64,000 nucleotides of DNA from Blastocladiella emersonii ATCC 22665 (GCA_025594325.1 JANHCV010000002.1:682001-746000), one strand, 5' to 3'. Positions 38,591 to 49,206 are shown, counted from the first letter of the stretch. Numbers and translations: made by a program. Notes: generated by a model from the letters alone, not told the origin.

Positions 38591-40315
38591 TCAGTGAGCC
38601 GCGGGCGCGGGGGCGGCGGCGGCCTTGGGAGGACGAGGCGCAGCAGCGACGCCGTCGGCACCGCCCTCCTTGTCCTTGTTGTTGCTGCGGCCACCGCGGC
38701 GACGGCGCCGCGGGCGGTCGCCGGCGGGGGCAGCGCCGTCGGCCGAGGAGGGTTCCGCGGCGGCGGGCTTGCCATTAGACTGGTTGCGCGGGGAGCCGTT
38801 GGCGTCGCCGTCAGCGCGGGGCGCCTTGGGCCCGCGGCGGCGGGGCGCGCGCGTGCGGGGCTTGGGCGCGTCCGACGGGTTCTCGGACGAGGTGTCGGCG
38901 GCGGGCGCAGCAACGACCTCAGTCTCGTCAGCGGTCGCAGTGGCGGGCGCGTCCTCGATCGGGAGCGAGGCGACGGCGTCGGCAAAGGCGGCGTACTTGG
39001 CCTCGGTGGCCGACTGGGCGGCGGCGAGGTCGTCCTCGGCCATGGCGGACATGAAGGAGAGGCGCGGGGTGGGCTCGTCGTTGGTCGGGGTGGCCGAGGC
39101 GGCGGCGGAAGCCGAGTCGGCGTCAGCGGCGTCCATGTCCTCGTCCATGGGGGCGAGGAACGAGGGGATCAGGACGTTGGCGTTGTTGCCGAGCGAGCGT
39201 TCGCTGTCGCCGGCGAGCGAGCGCGACGTGTCGTCGTCCTCGGCGAGGTCGCTGGCGGCGGCGTCGACCGACTCGTCGACCATGAACTCGACGGCCGAGG
39301 GGAGCAGGTCCTCGATGCGGAGCGGGGCCTCGATGAGGCGCTCGTGGATCTGGGCGTCTATGGTTGCGGGAGGTGGTTAGGCAGGATCGCAACGCGCACG
39401 AAAAAGAAGCGTACAGGTGACGCCCTCGACGTCCTCGACCTCGGCGTCGTCCTTGTCGTGGACGCGGCGGGCGGCGGCAAACGTCTTGGCGATGGGGTCC
39501 TCGTTGGCGTTCGGGGTCGGGGTGGACTCGCTGTCCTCGGCGTCGCGCTCCGCAGCGGCGGCGGTGGGGCGCAGCTCGGGGAGGAACACGGCGCGGAGCT
39601 GGGCGACGATGGGGTCCTCGGGGTCGAGCTCGACGAGCTCGCGGGCGAGGGCGACGTAGGTGCGGAACACGGCGAGCACCTCGTTGCGGCCCTCGGTCTT
39701 GGCGGCCGCGCGGTCCGCGGCGGCGAGCTTCGCGGCGGCCTTGTCCTCGGCAGCGCGCTTGGCAGCCTGCTCGTCCTCGAGGTCGGCAAAGACGCGGATC
39801 AGCTCGGCGAGCTCGGCGAGGGCGGCGCGCAGGCCGTTGAGCTGGGCGAGCGAGTCGCGCTGGTCGGGCTGCAGCTGGTCGAGCGGCGAGTGCTCGTACT
39901 TTTCGATGCGGTCGATGCGGCGCTTGACGGCGCGGTACCGCTTGACGAGCACCTCGACGTGCGACCCGTGGGCCTCCTTGAGCAGCTCCGACAGCGCCTT
40001 GACGGGGATGAGCTCGACGGCGGGCTTGGCCGCGGCCTTGGGGTGCGCGTCGTGCGCCGCGGACGCCGCGAAGGGCGACTCGGCGGGCGTCTTGCGCGTG
40101 CGCCGTGGCCGGTCGGCGTTGTGGGCGGCCGTGGGCGAGGCCGGCTTCGCGGTCGCGCCAGCGGCGTCGGACGCGGCGCCCTTGAGCATGGCGCTGAGCG
40201 GCTTCTTCTTGAGCGCGGACGAGGGCGTCGGCGACGGCCCGTTGGCGAGGGCGGACGGCAGGTCCTCGAGCGACGCCACGGCCGAGTCGGACATGCGCAT
40301 GAGGGTGGAGGCCAT
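38591..40315 (-). CDS. Caprin-like coiled-coil RNA-binding protein
   Basis: Exons 40315-39415 and 39357-38591; the 57-nt intron (GTACGC donor, CATAG acceptor) joins VEDVEGVT to YAQIHERLIEAPLRIEDLLP, giving 555 residues. Residues about 100-220 form a charged helical region (KRYRAVKRRIDRIEKYE, then LQPDQRDSLAQLNGLRAALA) that follows the order of the caprin-1 conserved N-terminal domain: a basic helix, a loop with LN/LQP-DQ, then long helices with AKRAAEDKAAAKL. A second conserved block, PLRIEDLLPSAVEFMVDESV, follows the intron. The C-terminus is basic with RRRRRGGRSNNK, an RGG-like RNA-binding tail. Animal caprin shuttles mRNAs and helps build stress granules; a similar cytoplasmic RNA role here is inferred. 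Family assignment rests on pattern, not on a strong motif. Confidence 0.5.
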
Positions 40316-40600
40316 GGTTCGGGTGGTGTGTTCCAGTTCCGTGGCGTCTCCGTTGCGTTGTGGCGGCTCGGTTGAGAGGGGGAGAGCGGGAGGATGAGGG
40401 CGAGCGGGCCGGGCATCCGCGCAGCGACCCGCGTGGGAGTCGACGGCGGCATGGGAACCGCGGACGGGGGACGCCGATGGGCCTCACAGCCGCCGCACGT
40501 GCGCCCACGCGCGCCTGGCCACCACGCGTCGGTCTGCCGGTCCACGATCGGGGCTGCGCCAAATGTCGCCCGCCATTTATTGCGCGGGGCGAGGGAGACA

Positions 40601-40609
40601 TTTTCGCGC
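40601..40609. promoter_or_regulatory. E2F/MBF-like site in divergent promoter
   Basis: TTTTCGCGC lies between the caprin-like and ArfGAP genes, followed by ATTAATGCGCGGG and preceded by TTATTGCGCGGG, two related copies 34 bp apart. It resembles E2F-type G1/S sites. The flanking 40316-40831 holds no gene. Confidence 0.35.
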
Positions 40610-40831
40610 AATTAATGCGCGGGTGGGAGAGTATCCGCGCGGTATGATGCCCATTCGGGCGCGGGCGCGCATGATCCCTGACCGTCGCGTGCTCGTTGCT
40701 TCGCCACACTGCTGCTCCGCTCTCCGCCGACGCCATCCGACCTCACTTGCTCGCCGCTCGCTCTCCCTCCCTCCTGCTGCACTCGACAGCACACTCCCCC
40801 ACCCAGACCCTGCAACGTACCAACCGCCACC

Positions 40832-42115
40832 ATGTCGACCCGCCACGAGCGCATGAACGACAAGTCGCTCAACGACCGGCACACCAAGATCCTCAAGGCG
40901 CTGATGCAGCAGCCCGAGAACCGCGTGTGCGCCGACTGCAAGCGGCGCGACCCGCGGTGGGCCAGCCACTCGCTCGGCGTCTTCGTGTGCCTGCGGTGCT
41001 CGGGCATCCACCGCTCCATGGGCACCCACATCTCCAAGATGAAGTCGGCCGACCTCGACTCGTGGACGCCCGACCAGCTGCAGTCCATGATCGACTGGGG
41101 CAACGCCCGCGCCAACTGGTACTGGGAGGCCCGCGCCTCCTTCGAGCCCAACGACTCCAACATCGAAATGTACATCCGCTGCAAGTACGACCGCCGCCAG
41201 TTCACCCGCACCGGCCCGCTGCCCGACCCCAAGTCGCTCAACGTCGGCACCCGCTACGACCCCGCCACGGGCACCGTGTCGTCGGCCGAGACGGGCGCCG
41301 CGCCCGCTGCTGCTCCTGCTCCCGCTGCTGCGACCCCGGCCCCTAAGGGCGCCACGGCGTTCGCCGCTGCCGCCGCCGCGCCCGCCCCCGCGACCACCTC
41401 GGCCGCCGCCGACCTGTTCGCGTTCGGCGACTTTTCGTCGGCCCCCGCTGCTGCGCCCGCTCCCGCTGCCAGCAACGCCAACTCGCTCCTCAACTTCAGC
41501 GCCTCGCCGCGGCGCCCTGCTGCCGCTGCTCCCGCCACCTCGGGCTTCACGGCGCCCGGCGGCCTCAACCTCGCCAGCCTGTACGGCACCCCGGCCACCG
41601 CTGCTGCTCCCGCTCCCGCCCCGCCCGCCGCCGCGTTTGCCGATTTCGGCGCCTTCACTTCGGCCGCGGCTCCGGCTACCACGACCTCGGCCGCCCCGGC
41701 GTCGTCGGGTGGTGCGATGGCCGACTTTGGCGCCTTCGCCTCGTTCCCGGCCATGGGCGCGTCGTCGACCCCCACTCCCACCGCCGCCAAGTCCGCGACC
41801 GCCGCGGCTCCCGCGGGCGCGGCCGGGTTCGCCGCGTTCGGCACGGGCGCCGACGACCTGTTCGGCTTCTCGTCGGCCCCAACGACGACGACCGCCACGA
41901 CGACGAGCAACGGCTCGTTCGTCGCGGCCCCGTCGGGCGCCAGCGCGTTCGGCGCGTTCCCCGTCATGGGCATGGGCATGGTTCCGCCCATGTCGGCGGG
42001 CGCCGCCGCTCCCGCCCCCGCGGCGGCGGGCACGCTCAACCCGAACGCCAAGCCGGCGGCCCCTGCCGCGTCGGGCGCCAAGGACGCGTTCGATGGGCTC
42101 GTGTCGTGGAACTAG
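40832..42115 (+). CDS. ArfGAP (Age2/SMAP-type) with low-complexity tail
   Basis: 427 residues, no intron. The ArfGAP domain covers residues about 14-135: zinc ligands C33, C36, C53 and C56 (CADCKRRDPRW...CLRC, spacing C-x2-C-x16-C-x2-C) and the catalytic arginine finger R61 in CSGIHRSMGTHISK. The rest of the domain has DSWTPDQLQSM and GNARANWYWEA. The domain speeds GTP hydrolysis on ARF GTPases at Golgi or endosome membranes. An ADP-ribosylation-factor-like gene (ARL3) is 5 kb away but is not a usual target of this class. After residue 150 the protein is made of Ala/Pro/Ser/Thr with repeated FGDF, FGAF and ADFGAF motifs, which resemble the short Phe motifs that bind clathrin adaptors. Confidence 0.9.
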   Translation: MSTRHERMNDKSLNDRHTKILKALMQQPENRVCADCKRRDPRWASHSLGVFVCLRCSGIHRSMGTHISKMKSADLDSWTPDQLQSMIDWGNARANWYWEARASFEPNDSNIEMYIRCKYDRRQFTRTGPLPDPKSLNVGTRYDPATGTVSSAETGAAPAAAPAPAAATPAPKGATAFAAAAAAPAPATTSAAADLFAFGDFSSAPAAAPAPAASNANSLLNFSASPRRPAAAAPATSGFTAPGGLNLASLYGTPATAAAPAPAPPAAAFADFGAFTSAAAPATTTSAAPASSGGAMADFGAFASFPAMGASSTPTPTAAKSATAAAPAGAAGFAAFGTGADDLFGFSSAPTTTTATTTSNGSFVAAPSGASAFGAFPVMGMGMVPPMSAGAAAPAPAAAGTLNPNAKPAAPAASGAKDAFDGLVSWN

Positions 42116-42217
42116 ATACCGGCCGATCGATTGACGATGGGGAGATTACGATGATGGAGAAGAAGACTTTGCGTGTAAATGCCTGGACAATAATATGATA
42201 TATCAACCGAGTCACAC

Positions 42218-43771
42218 CTACGCCTCGTCAACGACCGCCGGCGCGCGGTGGCGCGCGACGAGCGCGGCAGCCTTGGCCTTGAGCGCGGGCGAGACGGGGT
42301 CCCACACCGGCGGCCGGGCGGCCCACTCGTGCTCGACGCGCGCGCGTACCTCGGCAAACGACTCCCACTGGACGTGGCGGCGGCTCGGGTCGGTCCCGTC
42401 GTACACGACGCGCAGCTGGTTGGTGCCCGCGGTCGCGGCCGGGTCGTCGTGCGGGTACACCATCGGGCACCCGTTCTCGGCCGCGACCACGGCGAGGCGG
42501 CCGGGGAGAGAGACTTTACCGAGATCGGTCTTGGGCACCTTCATCACGTCGCGCTCGGTGCCGTCGAGGTCGCGCACGTAGCACAGCTTGGTCGCAAACG
42601 ACATGGTGTCCCGGTTGACCTTCTGCAGGAGGCCGCCGCCCATGCCGAAGGCGACGGCGGCGGTCGAGAAGCCCGCGTTCTCGACGGCGGCGAGGATCGC
42701 GGTCAGCGTGGTCGACGTGACGCCGTCGCCCTGGATCACGCCGACGCCGTTGGGCACCTTGAACCCCTTGTCGTTGATGGTGCTCCCAAACGTGGCGTCG
42801 GCGGCGTGCAGCGCCTGCAGGACCGTCTCGACGACGTCGCCCGAGTCGGGCCGCAGGACGAGGAACCCGCCCTTGGCGACCTTGAGCGCCTTGACGGACG
42901 GCAGCACCTTCTCGAGCGCCTGCACGTAGTCGTACGAGTCCATGACGCACGCGACGACGCCCGCCCCAAACTTGTCGAGGGCGTTGGCGAGCGCGGCGCG
43001 CTCCGTCGGCCACGACGTCATGACCGAGTGCTCGGTCGCCGGGATCGACGTGGCGATCGGCACCCCGTGGTTGCAGTGGTACTGCGCGTAGAAGGCCGCC
43101 GACAGCGTGTCGCTGCCGTCAAAGTTGAGCAGGTGCGCGCACCCGCCGACGACCGACTGCTCGACGGTCGTGCACCCGCGGAACCCGAAATCGTGCAGAC
43201 GCGAGGCGAGCAGCGGGTGCGCGCCCGTCACCGGGTCGGCGCCGTCGACGGTCCGGATGAACGACTGCGCGATGGCGTGCTTGGCGCGGCGCGACAGCGT
43301 GGCGACCGTCGACGGGTACCACAGCATGGTGAGCAGCGTCTCGAGGTACGTGACGAGGCGCGCGTACTTGCCGCGCGCCGTGATCTGGTACACGGGGACG
43401 TGCGGGTACACGACCGAGCCCTCGGGCAGCGCCTCGAGCGTCACGGGGAAGTAGCCGTCGTTCTCCTCGATCATGTCGCGGAACAGGTCGGCCGGGAACG
43501 GGTACGGCGTGAAGCCGGCGTTGTGGGTGCGCAGAAAGTCCTCGGTCAGCGCCAGGTCGGCGGCGGTCCACGGCTTGGCCAGGTACGACTCGACCAGGTA
43601 CCGCATCCCGTACACGACGAGCCGCGCGTCGCCCGCGTCCTTGTTGTACGCGGTCCGGAACTCGCCGTACGCCACCATCTCGGCCGCCTCCGGGTACAGC
43701 GCATAGTGCGACAGCTTGTACGAGTCGGTCAGCACGAACGGCGGCAGCGCGAGGGTCGGCGTCGCGCTCAT
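42218..43771 (-). CDS. NAMPT: Nicotinamide phosphoribosyltransferase
   Basis: 517 residues, no intron, close to the family length (about 490). The enzyme makes nicotinamide mononucleotide from nicotinamide and PRPP, the one-step salvage of NAD. Key residues are all present: DSYKLSHY with Tyr18, HDFGFRGCTTVEQS with the stacking Phe, NFDGSDT with the Asp that selects nicotinamide over nicotinic acid, PATEHSVMTSW with the catalytic His, RPDSGD for PRPP, and GVGVIQGDGV followed by FGMGGGLLQK. Most fungi instead deamidate nicotinamide (Pnc1) and use the Preiss-Handler route, so its presence is notable. It converges with the ArfGAP gene (about 100 bp between stops) and is divergent from TAF8. Composition matches its neighbours, giving no sign of recent transfer. 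Confidence 0.95.
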   Translation of the reverse strand: MSATPTLALPPFVLTDSYKLSHYALYPEAAEMVAYGEFRTAYNKDAGDARLVVYGMRYLVESYLAKPWTAADLALTEDFLRTHNAGFTPYPFPADLFRDMIEENDGYFPVTLEALPEGSVVYPHVPVYQITARGKYARLVTYLETLLTMLWYPSTVATLSRRAKHAIAQSFIRTVDGADPVTGAHPLLASRLHDFGFRGCTTVEQSVVGGCAHLLNFDGSDTLSAAFYAQYHCNHGVPIATSIPATEHSVMTSWPTERAALANALDKFGAGVVACVMDSYDYVQALEKVLPSVKALKVAKGGFLVLRPDSGDVVETVLQALHAADATFGSTINDKGFKVPNGVGVIQGDGVTSTTLTAILAAVENAGFSTAAVAFGMGGGLLQKVNRDTMSFATKLCYVRDLDGTERDVMKVPKTDLGKVSLPGRLAVVAAENGCPMVYPHDDPAATAGTNQLRVVYDGTDPSRRHVQWESFAEVRARVEHEWAARPPVWDPVSPALKAKAAALVARHRAPAVVDEA

Positions 43772-44373
43772 GGTGGTAGGGTTGCTAGTGGTTCGATCAG
43801 CACTGGAGGTTCATGAGGGCTGTTGCGTTGGCAGAGCATACATGGGTTGAGCAAGGTGCGCAAGTTGTTGATGGGGAGAGGGAGAGTAGTCAGCAGGGAC
43901 AGCGATGGCCTCGGCGGTGAGCGGTCGCGACCCTCGATCATCGGCGCGTCGGGTGCGCCTCTCGCTCACAACCACCGTGATTTATATTCTGCTAACACAA
44001 GCGGGCGTGATTGCGCGTGGAACTACATTGTTGAGACTCAAACAGTATTAAGCGCACCAGGGAAGTAAGCTGAAGCGGTATCCGGATGGGCGCGGTGACC
44101 TCAGGTGATGCTCGAACTCGCCTGTCCCTCGCTCGCGCCGCGGCGCGTCCGCCACGTCGTTCCGCTGGACCCATCCCAGCGCTGCCGCCGTGATCCGGCA
44201 CACGCAAAGCCTGCAACGACACCGACTGCAACGACGGCGACTCTGCGCCAGAGCCTCGGCGCCGCGGGTGGTCTCGTTTTCCTTACTGCCGCCACCGGCT
44301 CGCCCGCTCGCTCGCCTCGACTCGACTCGGCGCCCCGCTCTCTCCCTCCCCTCCGCTTGCCGTCGACGCTGCC
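43772..44373. other. Divergent promoter region between NAMPT and TAF8
   Basis: About 600 bp, no gene seen. The middle (43970-44060) is relatively AT-rich. Confidence 0.45.
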
Positions 44374-46273
44374 ATGCATGTATCAACACCGCCAGAACGA
44401 GCCGCGCAGCAGCGGCGGCCGGACCACGTCGCGCACCAGTGGATGGTCGCCGCCGTCGTGCGCACGCTGCGCGACGTGGCGGGCGCGGACGGCGCCGACC
44501 GCGCCGCCGTCGACGCTATCGCGAACCTTGCCGTCAACTACCTCCAGGAGATGGCCGCGCTCGCCGCCGTCCACGCCGAGGCCGCCGGCCGCGCGCGAGC
44601 CCATTTTGCCGACCTCCCCGTCGTCCTCGCCGAGTTTGGCCTGTCGCCCGACGACCTGCACGCCGCGCACGCGGCGACCGCGCCGTTGACGGCGCCGGCT
44701 CCCGCGGCGTCGCCCAACGAGGCGTATGCCCGCGCGCCCGCTATCTCGTCCGCGCCCGACGACACGCCGTTTGTCCCGCTCCACCGCTCGCCCGCGGAAG
44801 CGGTACCGCCGCCGCCAGTACCTGCACCGTCCGCATCGTCCTCGTCGTCCTCGCGGCGGAGGAATAAGGCGGCTGCTGCTGCTGCCGCGGCTGCCGCGGC
44901 CACCGCTGCGATCCCAAGGCCGCGCACGCCAGGAGACCTCATCCCGATCCTCGCCCCGACCTACGGCGACCGGATCGTTGTGCCCGGCGCGGCGCCTGCT
45001 GCTCCTGGACCCGCCACCGCGACGACACCAGCACCACCCGCCGCTGCCAAGGGTGCGGCAACCGCCGCTGCACCAGCAGCAGCACCGTCGAGCGCGGCAC
45101 CCTCTCCCTCGGTCGCCGCCTCGTCCAAATCGCCCGCACCACCACCGGCACCCGCGACGCCCGCCGCCTCGGGCCCAGCAGCTGCGCTCGAGCCGCCCAG
45201 CAAGCGATCTCGCACCACGCCCGTCGCCGTGCGCGTGCCGCGCACCGAGTTCCCGCCCCACATCCCGCCCGCCTGCCCGCCGTTCCCACCCAACCACACG
45301 TACAAGCGCACCATGGTACTATCATTAACCCCGCGCCCTGCGTGCCCACTCCGTTGTCTGACTTCTCCTCCTGCGCACGCAGGTCATGGAACTGCACGCC
45401 ACGGACGCGACGCGCGCCCCGCTCGTCGCCGAGCAGCGTGCCCTCGTCGAGGGCAACCTGCGCCACCTCATGGCCCGCCACCCGGAGTTGTTCGAGCACG
45501 CGCCGAACCGGCGCGGCGTCGCGCCCGCGACCGTCTCCCGGATCCTCCAGTCCGAGGGGTGGTGGCGGAAGCCGCCGCCGGACGCGGGCGAGGAGGTCGC
45601 GGCGCCTGAGCCGGTGGCAACAGTACCGAACGGGCCCGTCGACGGCGTCGGCGACTCGATCTCGGGGCTCTCGCTCGGCCCGGGTCCGGCGCCCACGGTC
45701 GCGTCGAGGCGAGAAGAGCTACCGACGCTGCCCGCCCCTCCTCCCGCTGCCGCCGCGTCGCAACCGATCCCGCCGCTATCATTGCCCGCTGCGCCAGGAC
45801 CCGCACCCGCACCAGTACCAGTATCCTCGCCCGTCACTGCACCCGCCGTGACCCCGTCTTCACTGCGTTCGGCCCTGATGCTCGACGCGTCGCCTACCCG
45901 CCCAATACCCGCGCCACCATCGGCCTTCGCGCCCGCGCTCCCGCCGCTGCCGCCGCCACCACCACGAGCCGCGACCGTTCCCGCGGTCGCGAACGGCGTC
46001 AACGGGCACCGGCCAAGCCAGTCGCCCTCGCTGCCGCTCCCGCCCGTCCCGGCAGCGCCGCCAGGGTATCCGCCGCCGCCGCCCGCCCCGCTCGGCCATC
46101 CTGCCGCGCCATCGCAGCCGCACCAGCCGCTCGCACAACCCGCGCCAACACCAACTGTCCCCGCACCAGCAGCTGCGCCCGCGGCCGCGAACCCCGCCCC
46201 GGCTCCCGCGCCGTTCAAGATCCGGTTCAAGATCAAGGCCGCGCCGCCGTCGGCCAGACCACCGCCGTCCTGA
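44374..46273 (+). CDS. TAF8: TFIID subunit TAF8
   Basis: Exons 44374-45315 and 45383-46273; the 67-nt intron (GTACTA donor, CGCAG acceptor) joins HTYKRTM to VMELHATDATRAP in phase 0, giving 610 residues. Residues about 23-95 form a histone fold (MVAAVVRTLRDVAG, AIANLAVNYLQEMAALAA, GLSPDDL), the part that pairs with TAF10. A long Ala/Pro linker with an RRRNK patch follows. Residues about 290-345 are the TAF8 C-terminal signature: FPPHIPPACPPFPPNHTYKR, then EQRALVEGNLRHLM across the splice site. The remaining 230 residues are Pro/Ala-rich and end with KIRFKIKAAPPS. The protein works in RNA polymerase II promoter recognition in the nucleus. The intron interrupts the signature itself, and splicing restores it, which strongly supports the model. 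Confidence 0.85.
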
Positions 46274-46368
46274 TCCCGGTCCTGTCGCACCACGTCGCGG
46301 GTCTCGGGGCCAAGGCGAAATATATCGCCGAGCGATCAATCGATTGATAAATGTACACCACCTAGTAG

Positions 46369-47208
46369 TCACTGACTTTGCGCGGAAGAAGTGGGGCGGG
46401 ATGAGCGGCGGATGCCATGCGGCTTCTCGGCGAGGTGCCGCTTCAGCGCGGGCATCGATGTAAACGCCATCGGTTTCGAGGTCCCGCCGTTTGGACTACG
46501 TTCGCAGCACTCGTGGCACACGAGCGCGCGTTTCGCGAGCGCGGTCATGGAGGGTTTGTCGAACTAGACGGGTCGCAGGTGTGAGTACACGGCAGCAGAG
46601 CGGTGGGCGCCATGACGGACCTGGATCCGCTCGCGCTTCTCGACGATCTGTTCCGCGACCCACGCGAGCGGGACAAAGAAGCGCGTCGTGAACGATTTCC
46701 AATGATGCTTCGTCTTCATGCCGTCCGACACAAAGTCCTGCGACACGACGTGGACGTGCAGGTGGTGCATCGACGGGATCGCGTGCACGCCGACGCGGAA
46801 CGTCAGTATCGGGTGCTCACGCTCGAGTCTACGACGGCGTTCGTGTCAGCAACAAGTTCATCAACAGGCGGTGCGCCTAGCATACTCGTGGACCAGCTTT
46901 GAACACGCCTCAACGAGCGTCTCGACGACCGCGACATCGGCCTCGTTCTCTGCGGGCCGCAGGTCCTCGACGCTGTCGAGCCCCGTCGGCGCCTTCCGCT
47001 TGTCCTCGGGCAGCCGCGCAGCGCCGCACGTGAACCGCGGCAGCACGAGCAGGTGCACCGCGGCCTTGGGGAACTTGTCGACGACGACCACCACGTCGTC
47101 CGTGTACGAGCGCACCTCGTCGGACGTGTACGCCGCCGGGTCGCGCACGTAGCCGAGCAGCGCGTACAGGCCGCCGGGCGGGCGCTTCGAGGCGGCGGAG
47201 GTTGACAT
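46369..47208 (-). CDS. HNT3: Aprataxin/Hnt3-type DNA deadenylase (HIT domain plus zinc finger)
   Basis: Exons 47208-46886, 46828-46621 and 46563-46369; introns of 57 nt each (GTATGC...GTAG and GTCCGT...CTAG), 241 residues. The enzyme removes AMP from abortive DNA-ligation ends during single-strand break repair in the nucleus. The HIT domain has VVVDKFPKAAVHLLVLPR and the catalytic histidine triad in SMHHLHVHVVSQDF (His130, 132, 134), which the first intron would otherwise cut off. The KHHWKSFTTRFF helix follows. The third exon encodes a C-terminal zinc finger, LVCHEC...MPALKRHLAEKPH, with Cys193, Cys196, His220 and Glu223 (or His226), the C2HE/C2H2 finger diagnostic of aprataxin. The acceptor TAG of intron 2 is itself the in-frame stop that would truncate an unspliced product. 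The gene is convergent with TAF8 (95 bp between stops). Confidence 0.85.
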
Positions 47209-47413
47209 GGTGCGGAGGAGGAGGTTGCGGCAAGTAGGGCGCCTTAGAAGGCGGAGATACATGGGAGCCGGTTCATGGGCAAGGAGAGCGGACGCTGGCG
47301 TCGAGAGCAAGGAGGACTCATCGGGCTCACGAACGCTGGTCTCAGCACGAACGAGGAGGAGCAACGAGAAGTACATCAAATGATACGGCCACGAACACAT
47401 GCTGAGCAACGCG

Positions 47414-48226
47414 TCATGCCTTGGGCTTGGACGACGCGTTCTTGCACGCCCACTCCATGCCCTCCTGCACGCCGTCGCCCGACTTGGCCGAGCACGGCTG
47501 GATCTGCCACGTCCGGTCTCGCAGCGAGTGCAGGTTCAGGCTCGACGCGATCTACATGCAGCGTGTTCGGGTGAGGACGCGCGCGTCGAGTCGTCGTCGA
47601 GAGAGAGGGAGCAGGGCGTACCGCGTCGGGTGCCAGCGCCGTCGCCAGGTCCTGCTTGTTGGCAAGAACGAGCACGGGCACGCCAGCCAGTTTCTCCTCG
47701 TCCAGCAGCTGCTTGAACTCGAGGCCGCTACAAGTTGCTCGAGCGTAAGTGATCTGTCACGTCGGGGATCCCCCGAGCGCGAGAACGTACGCTTCCTCGA
47801 TGCGGCGTTTGTCAGAGCTGTCAATCACAAAGATCTACACGGCAGCAGCTCTCGTCAGCCTCGCGTCGCGTGCCCGCAACGAAGCACGTACGAAGACGTC
47901 GGTCGACTCAAAGTAATTGCGCCAGTACGGCCGGATCACCTTCTGCCCGCCGATATCCCACATGTTCATCTTGAACCCGTGCGCCGCGACCGTCTTGACG
48001 TTGAACCCCGTCGTCGGCGACACCTCGGTGATGTCCTCGTTGTTGAGCCGCTTCAGGATCGTCGTCTTGCCCGCATTGTCGAGACCGAGCAGCAGGATCC
48101 GGACCTCGCGGTCGGCGCGGCGCAGGCGGCGGAGGAGTTCGAGCAGACCCTACGCGCGCGAGTGCGACGGGGCGGTTTGAGCGTCGACGCGGATGGGATG
48201 CATGGAGTGGGTTGCATGGTTACCAT
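47414..48226 (-). CDS. ARL3: ARF-like small GTPase ARL3
   Basis: Five exons: 48226-48224, 48149-47892, 47834-47791, 47727-47622 and 47551-47414; introns of 74, 57, 63 and 70 nt, all GT-AG. The product is 182 residues, exactly the usual ARL3 length. The first coding exon is the ATG alone. Nucleotide motifs: GLDNAGKT (23-30), threonines 47/48 of switch I, WDIGGQ (65-70), NKQD (125-128) and [22 protein letters not shown] and GFNVKTV favour ARL3 over ARL2 or ARF. In animals and flagellated protists ARL3 releases lipidated cargo (with RP2 and UNC119/PDE6D) into cilia, so its presence fits a fungus with flagellated spores; that is inference, because some non-flagellated fungi keep ARL-type proteins. 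Gly2 allows N-terminal modification. Confidence 0.9.
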
Positions 48227-49206
48227 GGTGAGTGGCGAGTGGTGTGGGTAGGTGGGGAGCGGGGGTGAGAAAGCGTGTCGAGAACCGAAACGAGCGACGC
48301 GTCGCGTCCCCCGGTCACATGATATCGGAACGCGTCTCCCGACGGTCTCCCAGCTCCTGGGCCAGTGAGCGCATGCAGGCACCCCTACGCTAACGCGAAG
48401 GCTCAACCGTCTATGTCGTTCCGAAGGTCAGAGTTCGTCCACCAACGCACAATCTCGAAGTCACAAAAATCAATGCCAAGCAAACGCGCGCCCTGGAACG
48501 ATTTTAGTGGGCAGCGCCCCGCCGGTTGGTTTCCGCGACTGCTGCTTCCGTCGGTTTTACGTTATTTTCTGTGTAAACTACTGGTGGAACCGATTTGCAG
48601 CCTTCGAGAGGGGAACAGGGTCGTGACATGATCAACAGGCGTCAGCACTCAAACAGATCTGCGCGCCGTGTCCGTTAATATCGCCGAGGCTTCCCCGAGA
48701 TTCCTAGTCTGAAAATCAAGGTGTCAATGGCTTGCTTGCAACATGCTGATTCTATTAACGTTGGTGGAGGAAGCGTCAATGAATGTGATCCGTTCTTTGG
48801 AAACCACGATCCGCGACGCAATCGCTGGCCAGGCGAGTTAAAGCTGGAAGCGAGCCTGATGCGAGGAGCAACGCATAAGCGGCAAGCATGGGGCGAGCGA
48901 TACATACCACCTGGATCGCAAGAACGTGCGCTCGTGTGACAAGACGTCCTGGCTAGTGCGCGGCTTCGCATGCATGAGCTGAGCTCGGTTTCGTCACCTC
49001 TCGGCACCAAGCGAACAAGTTAGTACGAAAAGCGGATGAAACTGCCAGCATTTGAATACTGAAGTCACCCTTGCGCTAGTTAAGACTTGGCCGAGGCAAA
49101 AGTCGCCGTTGCGCAGTTCGACCCGACCTGCTTGGCCGAGGGTCACGGCTTGCCCCAAGTCAAAGTACCCACGAACGAGAACTTGGCCTCTGGTACTCAC
49201 TTCATC
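48227..49206. other. Intergenic, ARL3 promoter and flank of duplicated unit
   Basis: About 1 kb. It carries an ACGCGTCGCG motif 71 bp upstream of the ARL3 start (48297-48306). From about 48400 the base composition becomes clearly less GC-rich. Homology between the two small genes downstream starts at 49040, before the first usable ATG. Confidence 0.45.
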
